64,000 nt of DNA from Clostridiaceae bacterium (GTDB lineage: Bacteria > Bacillota > Clostridia > Oscillospirales > Acutalibacteraceae), in the NCBI GenBank assembly GCA_016292785.1, contig JAEDFL010000005.1, positions 1 to 64,000 on the forward strand, written 5' to 3'. Position 1 is the first letter of the stretch. Each line of letters starts with the position of its first letter. Below are positions 41,162 to 49,914 of this stretch, one piece after another. The notes below the pieces were generated by a model. The model saw nothing but the letters and a program-made list of their open reading frames with translations, was not told where the DNA came from and made no database searches. The translations under genes and the position numbers were made by a program.

Positions 41162-41709
41162 CGGCTCTCCTCCTCGCTGATACGGTAGACGGTTATGCCG
41201 ATCTTGCCGTACTTATAATCACGGTAAACGGAGAAATGTCCGACCGTCTGCGGCATCTCCTCGCCGTAGGGATGCTCGCAGATTATCACTCCGCCGTCGT
41301 TGACATTCTGCACGGCATAGGGCAGAGTGTTCTGCAAAATTCCCTTTGAATACGGGGGATCCATAAAAATTATATCAAATTTTTTTCTGTTTGATTTGAG
41401 GAAAGCGACCGCCTCGGTTCGGATAACCTCCGACTGCCTGTCCAGCTTGGTTGAGATAAGATTTTTCTTCACCGTATCAACGGACTCTGCGCTCATATCG
41501 GTAAAGGTTGCAAAAGCCGCACCCCTGCTGAGCGCCTCAATTCCGAGCTGTCCGGAGCCTGCGAAAAGATCAAGCACACGCCTGCCCTCTATTTCAAACT
41601 GAATAATGCTGAAAATAGCTTCTTTAACTCTGTCGGTTGTCGGGCGAACATCGTCACCCTCAAGAGTTTTGAGAACCCGTCCTCTTGCTGTTCCCGTAAT
41701 TACACGCAC
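41158..41709 (-). CDS. rsmD: 16S rRNA (guanine(966)-N(2))-methyltransferase
   Basis: A 183-aa SAM-dependent enzyme that methylates G966 of 16S rRNA. Evidence: N-terminal GTARGRVL, the VRPTTDRVKEAIFSII motif, the SAM-binding VLDLFAGSGQLGIEALSRGA and the catalytic IFMDPPY (N/D-P-P-Y). The start is GTG at 41709 with GGGAG eight bases upstream. The rsmD-coaD pair is conserved across Firmicutes. Confidence 0.96.
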   Translation of the reverse strand: MRVITGTARGRVLKTLEGDDVRPTTDRVKEAIFSIIQFEIEGRRVLDLFAGSGQLGIEALSRGAAFATFTDMSAESVDTVKKNLISTKLDRQSEVIRTEAVAFLKSNRKKFDIIFMDPPYSKGILQNTLPYAVQNVNDGGVIICEHPYGEEMPQTVGHFSVYRDYKYGKIGITVYRISEEESR

Positions 41710-41765
41710 GGCACAAGCTCCCTTCTAAAATAATCATTTATATTCATCTTATATTATCACATTTT

Positions 41766-43604
41766 TTACCTTGTGTTGTCAACATTTTTTCTGAAATAAT
41801 CGTAAACTTTTTGCGCAGTAGCTCTGTTTATTCCCTCCGCTCGGCACAGTTCGTCAATTTCCGCATTTTTAACCGCCGTCAAGGTCTTGAAATGCTTCAA
41901 AAGTGCCTTGGCTTTTTTCTCGCCTATTCCGTCAATCTTTGTGAGCGTTCCGCCGAGAGATGAATTTTTATGCTTCGCACGGTGGTAAGCGATTGCAAAA
42001 CGGTGAACCTCCTCCTGTATCGAGGAAACGAGGGTGAATGCCTGCCGTTTGGAATTGATTGCAATTTCACCGCCGTCCGAGGCTATCGCCCTTGTGCGGT
42101 GCTTGTTATCCTTAACCATACCGTAGACGGGAATGTCGTAGCCGAAAGCCCTTACTATCGGCAAAACGGCATTGACCTGCCCCTGACCGCCGTCAAGGAG
42201 AATAAGATCGGGCAAAAGTCCGAAGCCTTCGCCGCTGTCCTTTTCCTCCTCGTACCTGTTCAGACGGCGTGAGATGACCTCCGCCATAGAGCCGTAATCG
42301 TCCTGACCGTCAAAGCCCTTTATCGCAAATCTGCGGTAGGATTTTTTGTAGGGCATACCGTTTTTGAAAACGACCATACCTGCAACGTTATCGCTTCCTG
42401 CCGTGTGTGAAATATCGTAGGATTCAATAATAACGGGCGGCTTAGGCAAATTCAACAGCCTTGCAAGCTCGTCCAGAGCCGCCGTAGCCTTTGCGTTCCT
42501 GCCCATGCTCAAAGCGAGCTTCTGAGCCGCATTGTTCATACACATCGTCATTATCTCGACCTGACGTCCTCGCTGAGGAATATTCATTTCAACCTTTCTG
42601 TGTGCGTTTTCGCTCAGCCATTGCACAAGCAAATCTCTGTCCGCAACCTCACCGTCAACGGTGATATAGGGCGGAATATGCCTGCCCATGGAATAAAAAC
42701 GGGTTATAAGCTCACGCCTTGCTTCGGGCAGGGTGTCGATCTCGCTGAAAAGAAACCACTCGTTGTCCCTGAGCCTGCCGTCGTAAAACCTCAGAACGGA
42801 AAGGCAGTATTTTTCGTCCGACTGTGCGATTGCAAAAACATCCTGTTCCCTGACATCGGAGCCGACAACCTTCTGCTTTTCGTTTATCTTTTTTATGGAG
42901 TTAATCCTGTCCCTCAGCTTCGCCGCACGTTCAAAATCAAGCCGTTCGGCGGCCGTCTCCATTTCCTCGGTCAGATCCTTAATAATTTTTGCGCTGTCGC
43001 CCTGCAAAAACTCGATTGCCGAATTGACAGCCTCGTTATAGTCCTCACAGCTTATCTTGCCCGCACACGGAGCGGAGCACTGCTTGATGAAATAATTAAG
43101 GCACGGTCTGCCCTTGCCGATCTCTTTCGGAAAGCTCTTTCCGCATTGAGGGAGCATAAAGATTTTCTGCGCCTCGTCAACGGAATTTGACACGCTGAAT
43201 GAGCTTGTGTAAGGGCCGATATACCTTGCGCCGTCGTCCGCCTTTTGCAAGACTGCGCTGATCTTCGGCCACGGTCCCTCGCTGACTCTGATATAGCTGT
43301 AACCCTTGTCGTCCTTTAAAAGAATATTGTATTTCGGTGAATACTGCTTGATGAGCGAACACTCAAGGACGAGGGCTTCAAACTCGCTGTCACAGAGAAT
43401 ATAATCAAAATCAAACACGTTTTCAACCATTTTTCTGACCTTGACAGAATGGTTATTCTGTGAGCCGAAATACTGGCTGACACGGTTTTTGAGCTTCTTC
43501 GCCTTTCCGACATAGATTATCTCGCCCTTTGTGTTCTTCATCAGATACACACCGGGCGTAAGCGGCAGGGACATCGCCTTTTTTCTCAGCTCGTGAACGT
43601 CCAC
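41766..43604 (-). CDS. uvrC: UvrABC system protein C (excinuclease subunit C)
   Basis: A 612-aa nuclease making both incisions in nucleotide excision repair. Domains in order: GIY-YIG (PLTPGVYLMKNTKGEIIYVGKAKKL, about 14-40), a Cys-rich insert (CLNYFIKQCSAPCAGK, near 175), a UVR UvrB-binding motif (about 205-240), the RNase H-like domain (ESYDISHTAGSDNVAGMVVF, near 385) and two helix-hairpin-helix motifs at the end (IDGIGEKKAKALLKHF). The GTG at 43604 is used, after GAGGTGA; a longer frame lacks a site. HPr-like protein lies upstream. Confidence 0.97.
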   Translation of the reverse strand: MDVHELRKKAMSLPLTPGVYLMKNTKGEIIYVGKAKKLKNRVSQYFGSQNNHSVKVRKMVENVFDFDYILCDSEFEALVLECSLIKQYSPKYNILLKDDKGYSYIRVSEGPWPKISAVLQKADDGARYIGPYTSSFSVSNSVDEAQKIFMLPQCGKSFPKEIGKGRPCLNYFIKQCSAPCAGKISCEDYNEAVNSAIEFLQGDSAKIIKDLTEEMETAAERLDFERAAKLRDRINSIKKINEKQKVVGSDVREQDVFAIAQSDEKYCLSVLRFYDGRLRDNEWFLFSEIDTLPEARRELITRFYSMGRHIPPYITVDGEVADRDLLVQWLSENAHRKVEMNIPQRGRQVEIMTMCMNNAAQKLALSMGRNAKATAALDELARLLNLPKPPVIIESYDISHTAGSDNVAGMVVFKNGMPYKKSYRRFAIKGFDGQDDYGSMAEVISRRLNRYEEEKDSGEGFGLLPDLILLDGGQGQVNAVLPIVRAFGYDIPVYGMVKDNKHRTRAIASDGGEIAINSKRQAFTLVSSIQEEVHRFAIAYHRAKHKNSSLGGTLTKIDGIGEKKAKALLKHFKTLTAVKNAEIDELCRAEGINRATAQKVYDYFRKNVDNTR

Positions 43605-43630
43605 GGTATTCACCTCGCTTTCCGTGAATT

Positions 43631-43663
43631 TAAAAAACTGCCGCATTATTCAAATGCGGCAGT
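43631..43663 (-). terminator. Terminator after the HPr-like gene
   Basis: ACTGCCGCATT (43637-43647) and AATGCGGCAGT (43653-43663) form an 11-bp perfect stem. On the minus strand TTTTTTA follows, between the HPr-like gene and uvrC. Confidence 0.88.
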
Positions 43664-43677
43664 CGTTTCATTTTGTG

Positions 43678-43941
43678 TTATACTGCGAAGCCTGAATTTA
43701 CAAGCTTTACAAGCTCGTCAACAGCCTGTTCCTCGTCGGGACCCGCAGCGATGACCTTGATTGTTGTACCGCCGTCAATGCCGAGAGAGAGAACGCCGAG
43801 TAAGCTTTTTGCATTTACTCGTCTTTCTTCCTTTTCGATCCAGATAGAGGACTTGAAGCAATTTGCTTTCTGAATAAAAAATGTTGCAGGACGGGCGCTG
43901 AGACCTACCTGATTCTGAACTGTAACGTCTTTCTCACACAT
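43678..43941 (-). CDS. HPr-like protein lacking the active-site histidine (Crh-like)
   Basis: An 87-aa HPr-fold protein. The usual active-site segment GLHARPA reads GLSARPA (Ser codon AGC at the His15 position), so it cannot accept phosphate from enzyme I by the standard route. The regulatory Ser46 region is intact (KSLLGVLSLGI), so HPr kinase could still act on it. That combination is the hallmark of Crh, the B. subtilis HPr homologue with Gln at position 15, which acts in catabolite control. The lineage may or may not be that of true Crh. AGGAG lies nine bases before the ATG; the gene has its own promoter and terminator. Confidence 0.88.
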   Translation of the reverse strand: MCEKDVTVQNQVGLSARPATFFIQKANCFKSSIWIEKEERRVNAKSLLGVLSLGIDGGTTIKVIAAGPDEEQAVDELVKLVNSGFAV

Positions 43942-44004
43942 AACCGATATCTCCTAATTAAAAAGTTAAATGCCTATTTGTATTCAGACTTTTATACAAC
44001 AGTT

Positions 44005-44032
44005 ATTATATCACAAAAGTTATTATCGTCAA
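44005..44032 (-). promoter_or_regulatory. Promoter of the HPr-like gene
   Basis: Minus-strand TTGACG (44027-44032) and TATAAT (44005-44010) with a 16-base spacer. Confidence 0.72.
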
Positions 44033-44102
44033 CAAATAAAACCCAACTTAAAATTATTTCGGCTTGTATTCCAAATGTGGCGATTTTGGGAAGTCGCAGT
44101 TT

Positions 44103-44155
44103 GTGCATTTTGTACACAGCTAAATATGCTTTTTAATGCACATTGACTATTTTTT
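44103..44155 (+). other. Hairpin with T-run downstream of trmD
   Basis: TGTGCATT and AATGCACA pair across a 20-odd-base loop at about 44103-44140, and a T-run follows on the plus strand (CTATTTTTTTC). On the minus strand, where trmD ends, no T-run follows. It may be a weak two-way terminator or the end of an unseen plus-strand RNA. Confidence 0.35.
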
Positions 44156-44887
44156 TCTTTCATTATCCAAAGATTGGATGAATTTCAAGTCTTTTCTGTC
44201 TAATTCGGCTTTTCCCAAAAGATCCGGTCTGCGCTCCCTTGTCCTTTCAAGCGAGCGTTCTCTGCGCCATTTGGTGATATTTGCGTGATGTCCCGTCAGC
44301 AGAACATCGGGGACGGTCTTGCCGTGCCATTCATACGGTCTTGTGTACTGCGGATATTCGAGCAGTCCGTTGTAGTGGCTCTCCTCCTCGAAGGCTTCGT
44401 CACTCGCAAGAACGCCCGGGAGCATCCTCGTTATACTGTCGGCAAGAACAAGCGCAGGCAGCTCGCCGCCCGTCAGCACATAGTCGCCGATTGAGATTTC
44501 CTCATCGACAAGCTCCTCAATGACACGCTCGTCCACACCCTCATAGTGTCCGCATAATATGGCTATATTATCCTTTTTTGCAAGCTCTTTCACCTTTTGC
44601 TGATCGAGCTGTTTTCCCTGGGGCGACATATATATCAGGTACGGTCGCTTGCCTATCTTCTTTTCAAGGTCGCAGAAGCAATCAAATATCGGCTGGCACT
44701 GCATAATCATTCCCGTTCCGCCGCCGTAGGTCGTATCGTCCACACGGCGGTGCTTGTCCGTCGAAAAGTCACGGATATTTACACAGTTGATCTCAACCAA
44801 TCCGCCCTCTCTCGACCGTCCGATTATGCTCTCGTCAAGCACACGCTCGCACATTTCGGGAAACAGAGTCATTATGTCAATTCTCAT
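44147..44887 (-). CDS. trmD: tRNA (guanine(37)-N(1))-methyltransferase
   Basis: A 246-aa SPOUT methyltransferase that makes m1G37 next to the anticodon and prevents frameshifting. Seen: IDIMTLFPEM at the start, the trefoil-knot segments YMSPQGKQLDQ and ILCGHYEGVDERV, then EISIGDYVLTGGELPALV, and the C-terminal LLTGHHANITKWR. The ATG at 44887 lies inside the end of rimM (an 11-base overlap). In most Clostridia rplS follows; here trmD is last, followed by a hairpin. Confidence 0.97.
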   Translation of the reverse strand: MRIDIMTLFPEMCERVLDESIIGRSREGGLVEINCVNIRDFSTDKHRRVDDTTYGGGTGMIMQCQPIFDCFCDLEKKIGKRPYLIYMSPQGKQLDQQKVKELAKKDNIAILCGHYEGVDERVIEELVDEEISIGDYVLTGGELPALVLADSITRMLPGVLASDEAFEEESHYNGLLEYPQYTRPYEWHGKTVPDVLLTGHHANITKWRRERSLERTRERRPDLLGKAELDRKDLKFIQSLDNERKK

Positions 44888-45398
44888 CGTCAAAAATACC
44901 TTTCATAGGTCTTATCAGCACCCTGTTTTTTTCAACATCCGTGTCGATTACAAAGCTCGGCACGGCAGGAATGAGATATTCCTTGCCTCCGTCGCTCTTA
45001 ATGTGCCAGACGTCGTTTGCGCCCGTTTCGCTGACATTGGAAATTTTACCGTAGTATTTTTCTCCGTCGTCGGCGTCAAAAACCTCACAGCCGATCAGCT
45101 CCTCGATGAAATAAACTCCGTCTTTGAGCTTTGCGTCCGCACGGCGCATATAAAGCTTTCTGTTTCTCATTGCCGAAGCGGCTTCAACCGTTTCAACTCC
45201 CTCAAGCTTCATCAGCACTATGTTTCCGTGAGGACGTGCGGATATGACCTTTACGGCGTTTTTTCCCTCCGAATCATAATACAGCGTTTTAAACTGTTTG
45301 AGAAATTCGGGAGAATCCGCCCACGGATTGACTCGCATTTCGCCCCGCACTCCGTGAGTGCCGACGATCTGTCCGACCGCAAGATAATCTTTTATCAT
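44877..45398 (-). CDS. rimM: Ribosome maturation factor RimM
   Basis: A 173-aa protein that binds S19 and helps mature the 30S head. It has two beta-barrel domains: N-terminal VGQIVGTHGVRGEMRV... and the PRC-barrel from about residue 95 (VYFIEELIGCEVFDADDGEKYYGKISNV, LIPAVPSFVIDTDVEKNRVLIRP). It starts four bases after the stop codon of the alpha-galactosidase gene, whose end supplies its ribosome site (GAGGTGAAGTGA). That pairing is unusual; rimM normally follows rpsP and khpA, which are on the other strand about 9 kb away. Confidence 0.95.
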   Translation of the reverse strand: MIKDYLAVGQIVGTHGVRGEMRVNPWADSPEFLKQFKTLYYDSEGKNAVKVISARPHGNIVLMKLEGVETVEAASAMRNRKLYMRRADAKLKDGVYFIEELIGCEVFDADDGEKYYGKISNVSETGANDVWHIKSDGGKEYLIPAVPSFVIDTDVEKNRVLIRPMKGIFDDEN

Positions 45399-45402
45399 AA
45401 AA

Positions 45403-47580
45403 TCACTTCACCTCTGTGAAATATTTTATAAAGCTCATACCTGCATTAAGTCCCCTGTCGGTCAGGTTCACACCTGCATTCATCAGCAGAGCACCGGAAT
45501 ATATCTCGCCGTTATCATCGTCACGGTAGAGCTTGTCGGGATCAAGACCTTTCATTCTTACAAGCAGGAAATCATGCGGCGGCTTATTCTTTATAACAAC
45601 GGTCAGCAAGGCTTCGCTCTTATCCTTGGAAACATTTTCCCACGCACACTTATATTCGTCGTCCGTCGGTGCGATAATCCTGTAAAGATCGCCGAAATGA
45701 ATCACATTGTAAAATCTGTGATAATTCTCGACCTGACCTTTCACCTTTGACTTATCCTCATCGCTCATACACTTGGGATCAAGCTCATAGCCAAAGGTTC
45801 CTGCCATTGCAACGGCGGCCTTTGTTTCAATGCCTGCACGCTTGCTTGCGGAAACGTGAGCGCCCATACTCGAAGCAGGATAGCACATTGAAGTGCCGAA
45901 CTGGATTGTAAGTCTTTCGATAGGATCGGTATTGTCAGAAGCCCATGTCTGCGGCATATAGTAAAGTATACCCGGATCGAAGCGTCCGCCGCCGCCTGCA
46001 CAGCTTTCAAAAAGAATGTGCGGAAATGCGCTTGTTATTCTGTCCATCAGCTCATAAGTGCCGAGAATAAATCTGTGGAAAAATTCCTTTGAATGGCGTG
46101 CGTCAAGAAGCATCGAGGCAGGCTCGACAATGGCTCTGTTGTAGTCCCACTTGAGATAGGCAATATTGTTCTTCGACAGAACATCGTACATCTGATCAAA
46201 AATGCAGTCACGCACATCCTGCCTTGTCATATCAATAACGTACTGCTGACGTGCGGGAGAAATATCTCTGCCCTCAACGTGAACGCACCAGTCGGGGTGC
46301 TTTCTGTAAAGCTCGGAATCCTCGGAGATCATCTCCGGCTCATACCAGATACCGAACTGAACGCCCTCGGCATTTACCCTCTCGATAAGCTTGCCGAGAC
46401 CGCCCTTGAGCTTGTCCTCATTGACAAACCAGTCACCGAGCGAGGAATCGTCTCTGTTGCGGTGACCGAACCAGCCGTCGTCCATAACAAGAAGCTCAAT
46501 GCCCAGCTCCTTTGCCTCCTTGGCATAATTGACGAGGGTTTCCTGATCAAAGTCAAAGCCCGAGCCTTCCCAGCTGTTTATAAGCAGAGGTCTCTTTTTG
46601 TTTTTCCACTCGCCCCTTATAAGATTGTTATTGTAAAGGTCGTGATAAGTGCGGCTCATCTTGCCGAGTCCCTCGTCGGAATAGACCATAACGACCTCGG
46701 GACTTTGGAACTCATCGCCCGGCTCAACAACCCATGTGAAATCAATCGGATTGATGCCCATTACAAGCCTTGTGCAGTCGTAATAATCGGTTTCAATATC
46801 TGCGGAGAAATTGCCGCTGTAAACGAGGTTGAAGCCGTAGGCATTGCCGAAGTCCTCGCCGCCCTTATCGTCAACAAGGGCAACAAACGGGTTGTGGTTG
46901 TGGCTTGAAGATCCTCTCTTGCTGGCAACGGACTGGATACCGTGGGCAAGGTGTCTTGTAACAACACGTCTTTCCCTTGCCCATGAGCCTGAAAGATTTA
47001 TCATATTGAAATCCATTGACGGAAGATTTACACAGCAGCTTGCGATTTTTTCAATCTCAAAGGTTTCCTTGCCCGTGTTCTCGACCTTGACGCTCTGAGT
47101 GATAACGCTGTATTTTTCAAATGCGGTGTAAAAAATCGTGACCTTTGCGCCCGTAAAAGCGTCAAGAGTGATAAGCTCCAGAGTCTGAGCCTCGCTGTCG
47201 TCATTGCAGTAGGTTGCAGGCAAGCCTTTGAGCTTCGGCTTTCCGTTATATATCTTATGATCAAGATAACGGATATCCGTCGTTGTTCTTCCCATCGAAT
47301 CCTTGATTGAAAGTGCGGCAAGGCGGAAATCTCCCGATCCGTTGCAGGAATACTCCATCGGCTGAACATCGAGAGAGAATTTGTAATCATCAACGCTCAC
47401 GTTGTTGGGCGAAATCGAGGCGAAGTAGCCCCTGAACGGCATAGTCCAAAGATTGTCGTCCGATATCCTCTTTCCGTAGTAAAGATGAATCAGAAAACCC
47501 TCTCTTATTCCGATTGCGTATGTAGACTCAAGCGTATCGAGCTTGAATATTTTTCTTTGTTCATCAAAAATAATAGGCAT
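45403..47580 (-). CDS. Alpha-galactosidase, glycoside hydrolase family 36
   Basis: A 725-aa cytoplasmic enzyme (no signal peptide) removing terminal alpha-galactose from raffinose-type oligosaccharides. Layout: N-terminal beta-supersandwich (about 1-320), a catalytic TIM barrel (LLINSWEGSGFDFD, LLVMDDGWFG), nucleophile Asp in YLKWDYNR (near 475), acid/base Asp in WASDNTDP (near 540), then a C-terminal beta domain. It is the first gene of a transcript that continues into rimM and trmD. GAGG precedes the ATG. Confidence 0.95.
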   Translation of the reverse strand: MPIIFDEQRKIFKLDTLESTYAIGIREGFLIHLYYGKRISDDNLWTMPFRGYFASISPNNVSVDDYKFSLDVQPMEYSCNGSGDFRLAALSIKDSMGRTTTDIRYLDHKIYNGKPKLKGLPATYCNDDSEAQTLELITLDAFTGAKVTIFYTAFEKYSVITQSVKVENTGKETFEIEKIASCCVNLPSMDFNMINLSGSWARERRVVTRHLAHGIQSVASKRGSSSHNHNPFVALVDDKGGEDFGNAYGFNLVYSGNFSADIETDYYDCTRLVMGINPIDFTWVVEPGDEFQSPEVVMVYSDEGLGKMSRTYHDLYNNNLIRGEWKNKKRPLLINSWEGSGFDFDQETLVNYAKEAKELGIELLVMDDGWFGHRNRDDSSLGDWFVNEDKLKGGLGKLIERVNAEGVQFGIWYEPEMISEDSELYRKHPDWCVHVEGRDISPARQQYVIDMTRQDVRDCIFDQMYDVLSKNNIAYLKWDYNRAIVEPASMLLDARHSKEFFHRFILGTYELMDRITSAFPHILFESCAGGGGRFDPGILYYMPQTWASDNTDPIERLTIQFGTSMCYPASSMGAHVSASKRAGIETKAAVAMAGTFGYELDPKCMSDEDKSKVKGQVENYHRFYNVIHFGDLYRIIAPTDDEYKCAWENVSKDKSEALLTVVIKNKPPHDFLLVRMKGLDPDKLYRDDDNGEIYSGALLMNAGVNLTDRGLNAGMSFIKYFTEVK

Positions 47581-47611
47581 AGCAAAACCTCACTCATATT
47601 TAATATGGCTT

Positions 47612-47640
47612 ATTTTATCATATCGTGTTAGTAAGGTCAA
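47612..47640 (-). promoter_or_regulatory. Promoter of the GH36-rimM-trmD transcript
   Basis: Minus-strand TTGACC (47635-47640) and TAAAAT (47612-47617) with a 17-base spacer. The opposing radC promoter starts 11 bases further on. Confidence 0.75.
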
Positions 47641-47650
47641 CAATTTGCGA

Positions 47651-47679
47651 TTGACAAATACCTTTTCTTACTATAAAAT
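47651..47679 (+). promoter_or_regulatory. Promoter of the RadC-family gene
   Basis: TTGACA (47651-47656) and TAAAAT (47674-47679) with a 17-base spacer, 19 bases before the start codon. Confidence 0.8.
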
Positions 47680-47698
47680 TTTATTGAGGTGTTATGAA

Positions 47699-48394
47699 AT
47701 GGAGAAGAAAAACATACACAAGGATCACAGAAAAAGAGTCAAGGAGCAGTATATGAAAAACGGTATTGACTCCATGGCTGACCACAACATTCTTGAGCTT
47801 CTCCTTTTTTATGGCATACCGTACAAGGATACCAATCCCATAGCCCATGAGCTTATCGAAAAGTATCACGACATCAACGGAGTTCTGGACGCTCCCGTCA
47901 GGGAGCTTGTCAAGCTTGACGGAATAGGCGAAAACGCCGCCGTGCTGATAAAGCTCGTTCACGATATAGCGCACCTCTACCGTGACAATGCGGTGAACAG
48001 CAAGGTCAATCTTGCTTCGAGCGAAAGGCTCTACGACTTTGTGAGAATGAAATTCCTCGGAGAAACAAGAGAGATTGTTTATATGATCTCCCTTGACGCT
48101 CACGGCAGGCTGAAGCACTGCATCAAGGTTGCCGACGGGACACCGACAAGCGTTGTTTCCGATAACCGAAGCCTCGTTGAGCTTGCGCTGAGATTTGATG
48201 TTACCAATGCGGTAATCGCCCACAATCACCCCAACGGGTTTGCCACGCCGTCGCAGGCGGATATCGCCGCAACTCAGGCAATAGCGAAGCTTTTTTCAAC
48301 CGTCAGCATAAATCTTGTCGATCACGTTATCGCCGCCGAGGACGAGATTTTCTCCTTTGCAATGAGCAAAAAATATTCCTCATTCCTCGGATAA
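47699..48394 (+). CDS. radC: RadC family protein (JAB/MPN domain)
   Basis: A 231-aa protein with an N-terminal helix-hairpin-helix region (ELVKLDGIGENAAVLIKL, about 70-90) and a C-terminal JAB metalloprotein domain with the metal motif H-x-H-P-x8-D visible as AHNHPNGFATPSQAD (near 180). RadC was once linked to repair; its real function is unsettled. The ATG at 47699 has GAGGTG eight bases upstream. Its last 15 bases overlap the end of the convergent yqfD gene. Confidence 0.9.
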   Translation: MEKKNIHKDHRKRVKEQYMKNGIDSMADHNILELLLFYGIPYKDTNPIAHELIEKYHDINGVLDAPVRELVKLDGIGENAAVLIKLVHDIAHLYRDNAVNSKVNLASSERLYDFVRMKFLGETREIVYMISLDAHGRLKHCIKVADGTPTSVVSDNRSLVELALRFDVTNAVIAHNHPNGFATPSQADIAATQAIAKLFSTVSINLVDHVIAAEDEIFSFAMSKKYSSFLG

Positions 48395-49552
48395 AGGCTC
48401 GGTTTCCTCCGTTTCGAACTCAACCCTCTGACAGATGTTTTCGTAGCAGTCATATTCGCCTGCAACCGATCCGTTTTTTATTTCAATGTTTTGTGAGATT
48501 ATCTGAGCGTGGAGGGTTTCGTGATAGCTTTTAACCGCATAATCGCCGAGCGCCGCAAGCTCGGCTGTTTTTTTATCAACCTTGATTTTCTCCTCCTCAA
48601 AATCGGTGTACTGAGTGTAAAAAATTCCGAACGGCATCTTTATTCCGTGCAGATAAAGCCATGATTTGTGTCGGTAAACAATGTCCGCCTTTTTCCGCCT
48701 TGCAAGAGATATTTCCCTGCCGAGGATATACAGCGAATATATCTTTTTCGTTTTCGGCTTGAGGACGGTTATTTCCTCTTTTATCGGAACACTCACATTT
48801 ATTTTTGTCCTTGCAACGACATAACCGTCCGCATCGGTGAACACGGACATTCCGTTTCTGACCTGAGTAACACCGCTGACAAGCAGACTGCCCTGCATAA
48901 CGGTCTGTCCGCTTTTTATCGCCGCCGAGCCTTTATACGGCTCGATGATTTCGACCTGACCGTCCTTTCGGGCAACAATATTGGAGGTATTTCCGCTCTT
49001 TTCCACGCTCGGTCTGTGAAGTGCTTCTCTGACCTTGATCTCGGCAACAGAGCCGTCAATATTGATCGAAGCCCACGACAGCTCGCCTATGCTCAGAACG
49101 GCGTCGGAATTTATATCGCTTGCGTCGAATTTATTTTTCCTCACGCCTATTCTCAGCCCTGCGTCTGAGAAAACCTCCTCGATTTCCTCGTCGCTGACTG
49201 TCGTGTTGCCCTGAACGCTCACAACCCAAATATGATTTGACATCAGCGAAAGTATCAGTAAAACAGCGGCAAGACCGACGAAAAGTCCCGTGTGGCTCTC
49301 ATATTTTTTCAGGATAAACGGTAGTCCGACCTTCCTGTTTATCCTCACCCTCATTCCGCTCCCACGGGCGGATTTTTTTATTTTTCTGTATCCTGCAACA
49401 GTCGTGCAAGCCGTCAGTCCGTCAGGCTTTTTCCGTATTCTCCAGAGCTGGATTTCCTCGGCTGTGCAAAGATTGATAAATCTTTCCGCAAAACCGCCGC
49501 TCGCCGTAAAACAGATGTAACCGAAAATAATATGAAACAGGTTAAAAATCAC
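48380..49552 (-). CDS. yqfD: Sporulation protein YqfD
   Basis: A 390-aa membrane protein needed for sporulation in the mother cell. Short N-terminal hydrophobic segment, a TM helix near residues 88-106 (LFVGLAAVLLILSLMSNHIWVVSV), then a POTRA-like region (VQGNTTVSDEEIEEVFSDAGL) and an extracellular beta domain, all typical of YqfD. Start is a GTG at 49552. Nine bases separate it from yqfC, the conserved order. The usual downstream phoH-ybeY genes are absent; RadC lies convergent instead. Confidence 0.92.
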   Translation of the reverse strand: MIFNLFHIIFGYICFTASGGFAERFINLCTAEEIQLWRIRKKPDGLTACTTVAGYRKIKKSARGSGMRVRINRKVGLPFILKKYESHTGLFVGLAAVLLILSLMSNHIWVVSVQGNTTVSDEEIEEVFSDAGLRIGVRKNKFDASDINSDAVLSIGELSWASINIDGSVAEIKVREALHRPSVEKSGNTSNIVARKDGQVEIIEPYKGSAAIKSGQTVMQGSLLVSGVTQVRNGMSVFTDADGYVVARTKINVSVPIKEEITVLKPKTKKIYSLYILGREISLARRKKADIVYRHKSWLYLHGIKMPFGIFYTQYTDFEEEKIKVDKKTAELAALGDYAVKSYHETLHAQIISQNIEIKNGSVAGEYDCYENICQRVEFETEETEPLSEE

Positions 49553-49561
49553 ATCAATCCC

Positions 49562-49855
49562 TCACTCGCCAAATTCCATTGAAAGTATCGTTCCCTCTAT
49601 CATAGCCTGCTCAAGCGAAAGGGATTTTATAGTCAGATCACAGCCTGTAAACTTCACGCTGTTTTTTCCGAGATTAAGCTTGATAACCGTGTCGTCGTAT
49701 TCCATAACGCTCTTACAGCCGTCCACCATTGCACAGCAGTTTGAAACAATCTCAATATGACTGCAATTACGGATTACATCCTCGGGCAAATCGAGCTTTT
49801 CACAAATCCTGTGCGCCAGCGGCATATTATACTGTCTTCTATCCCTCTGCTGCAT
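49562..49855 (-). CDS. yqfC: Sporulation protein YqfC
   Basis: A 97-aa YabP/YqfC-family protein. The family pattern is visible: LDLPEDVIRNCSHIEIVSN, then VMEYDDTVIKLNLGKNSVKFTGCDLTIKSLSLEQAMIEGTI. It is expressed in the mother cell in B. subtilis and lies directly before yqfD as there. The ATG at 49855 is preferred to a GTG at 49864 that is part of the ribosome site AGGGTG. Confidence 0.92.
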   Translation of the reverse strand: MQQRDRRQYNMPLAHRICEKLDLPEDVIRNCSHIEIVSNCCAMVDGCKSVMEYDDTVIKLNLGKNSVKFTGCDLTIKSLSLEQAMIEGTILSMEFGE

Positions 49856-49914
49856 AGTCCTCACCCTATCATAAATAAAAGTTTTTCCCTCATATATATT
49901 TACGGGTGATTTGC

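Noticed and set aside
46093..46908. A 271-codon plus-strand frame inside the GH36 gene
   Set aside because: The minus-strand frame encodes the catalytic Asp motifs of GH36; the plus frame has no domain.
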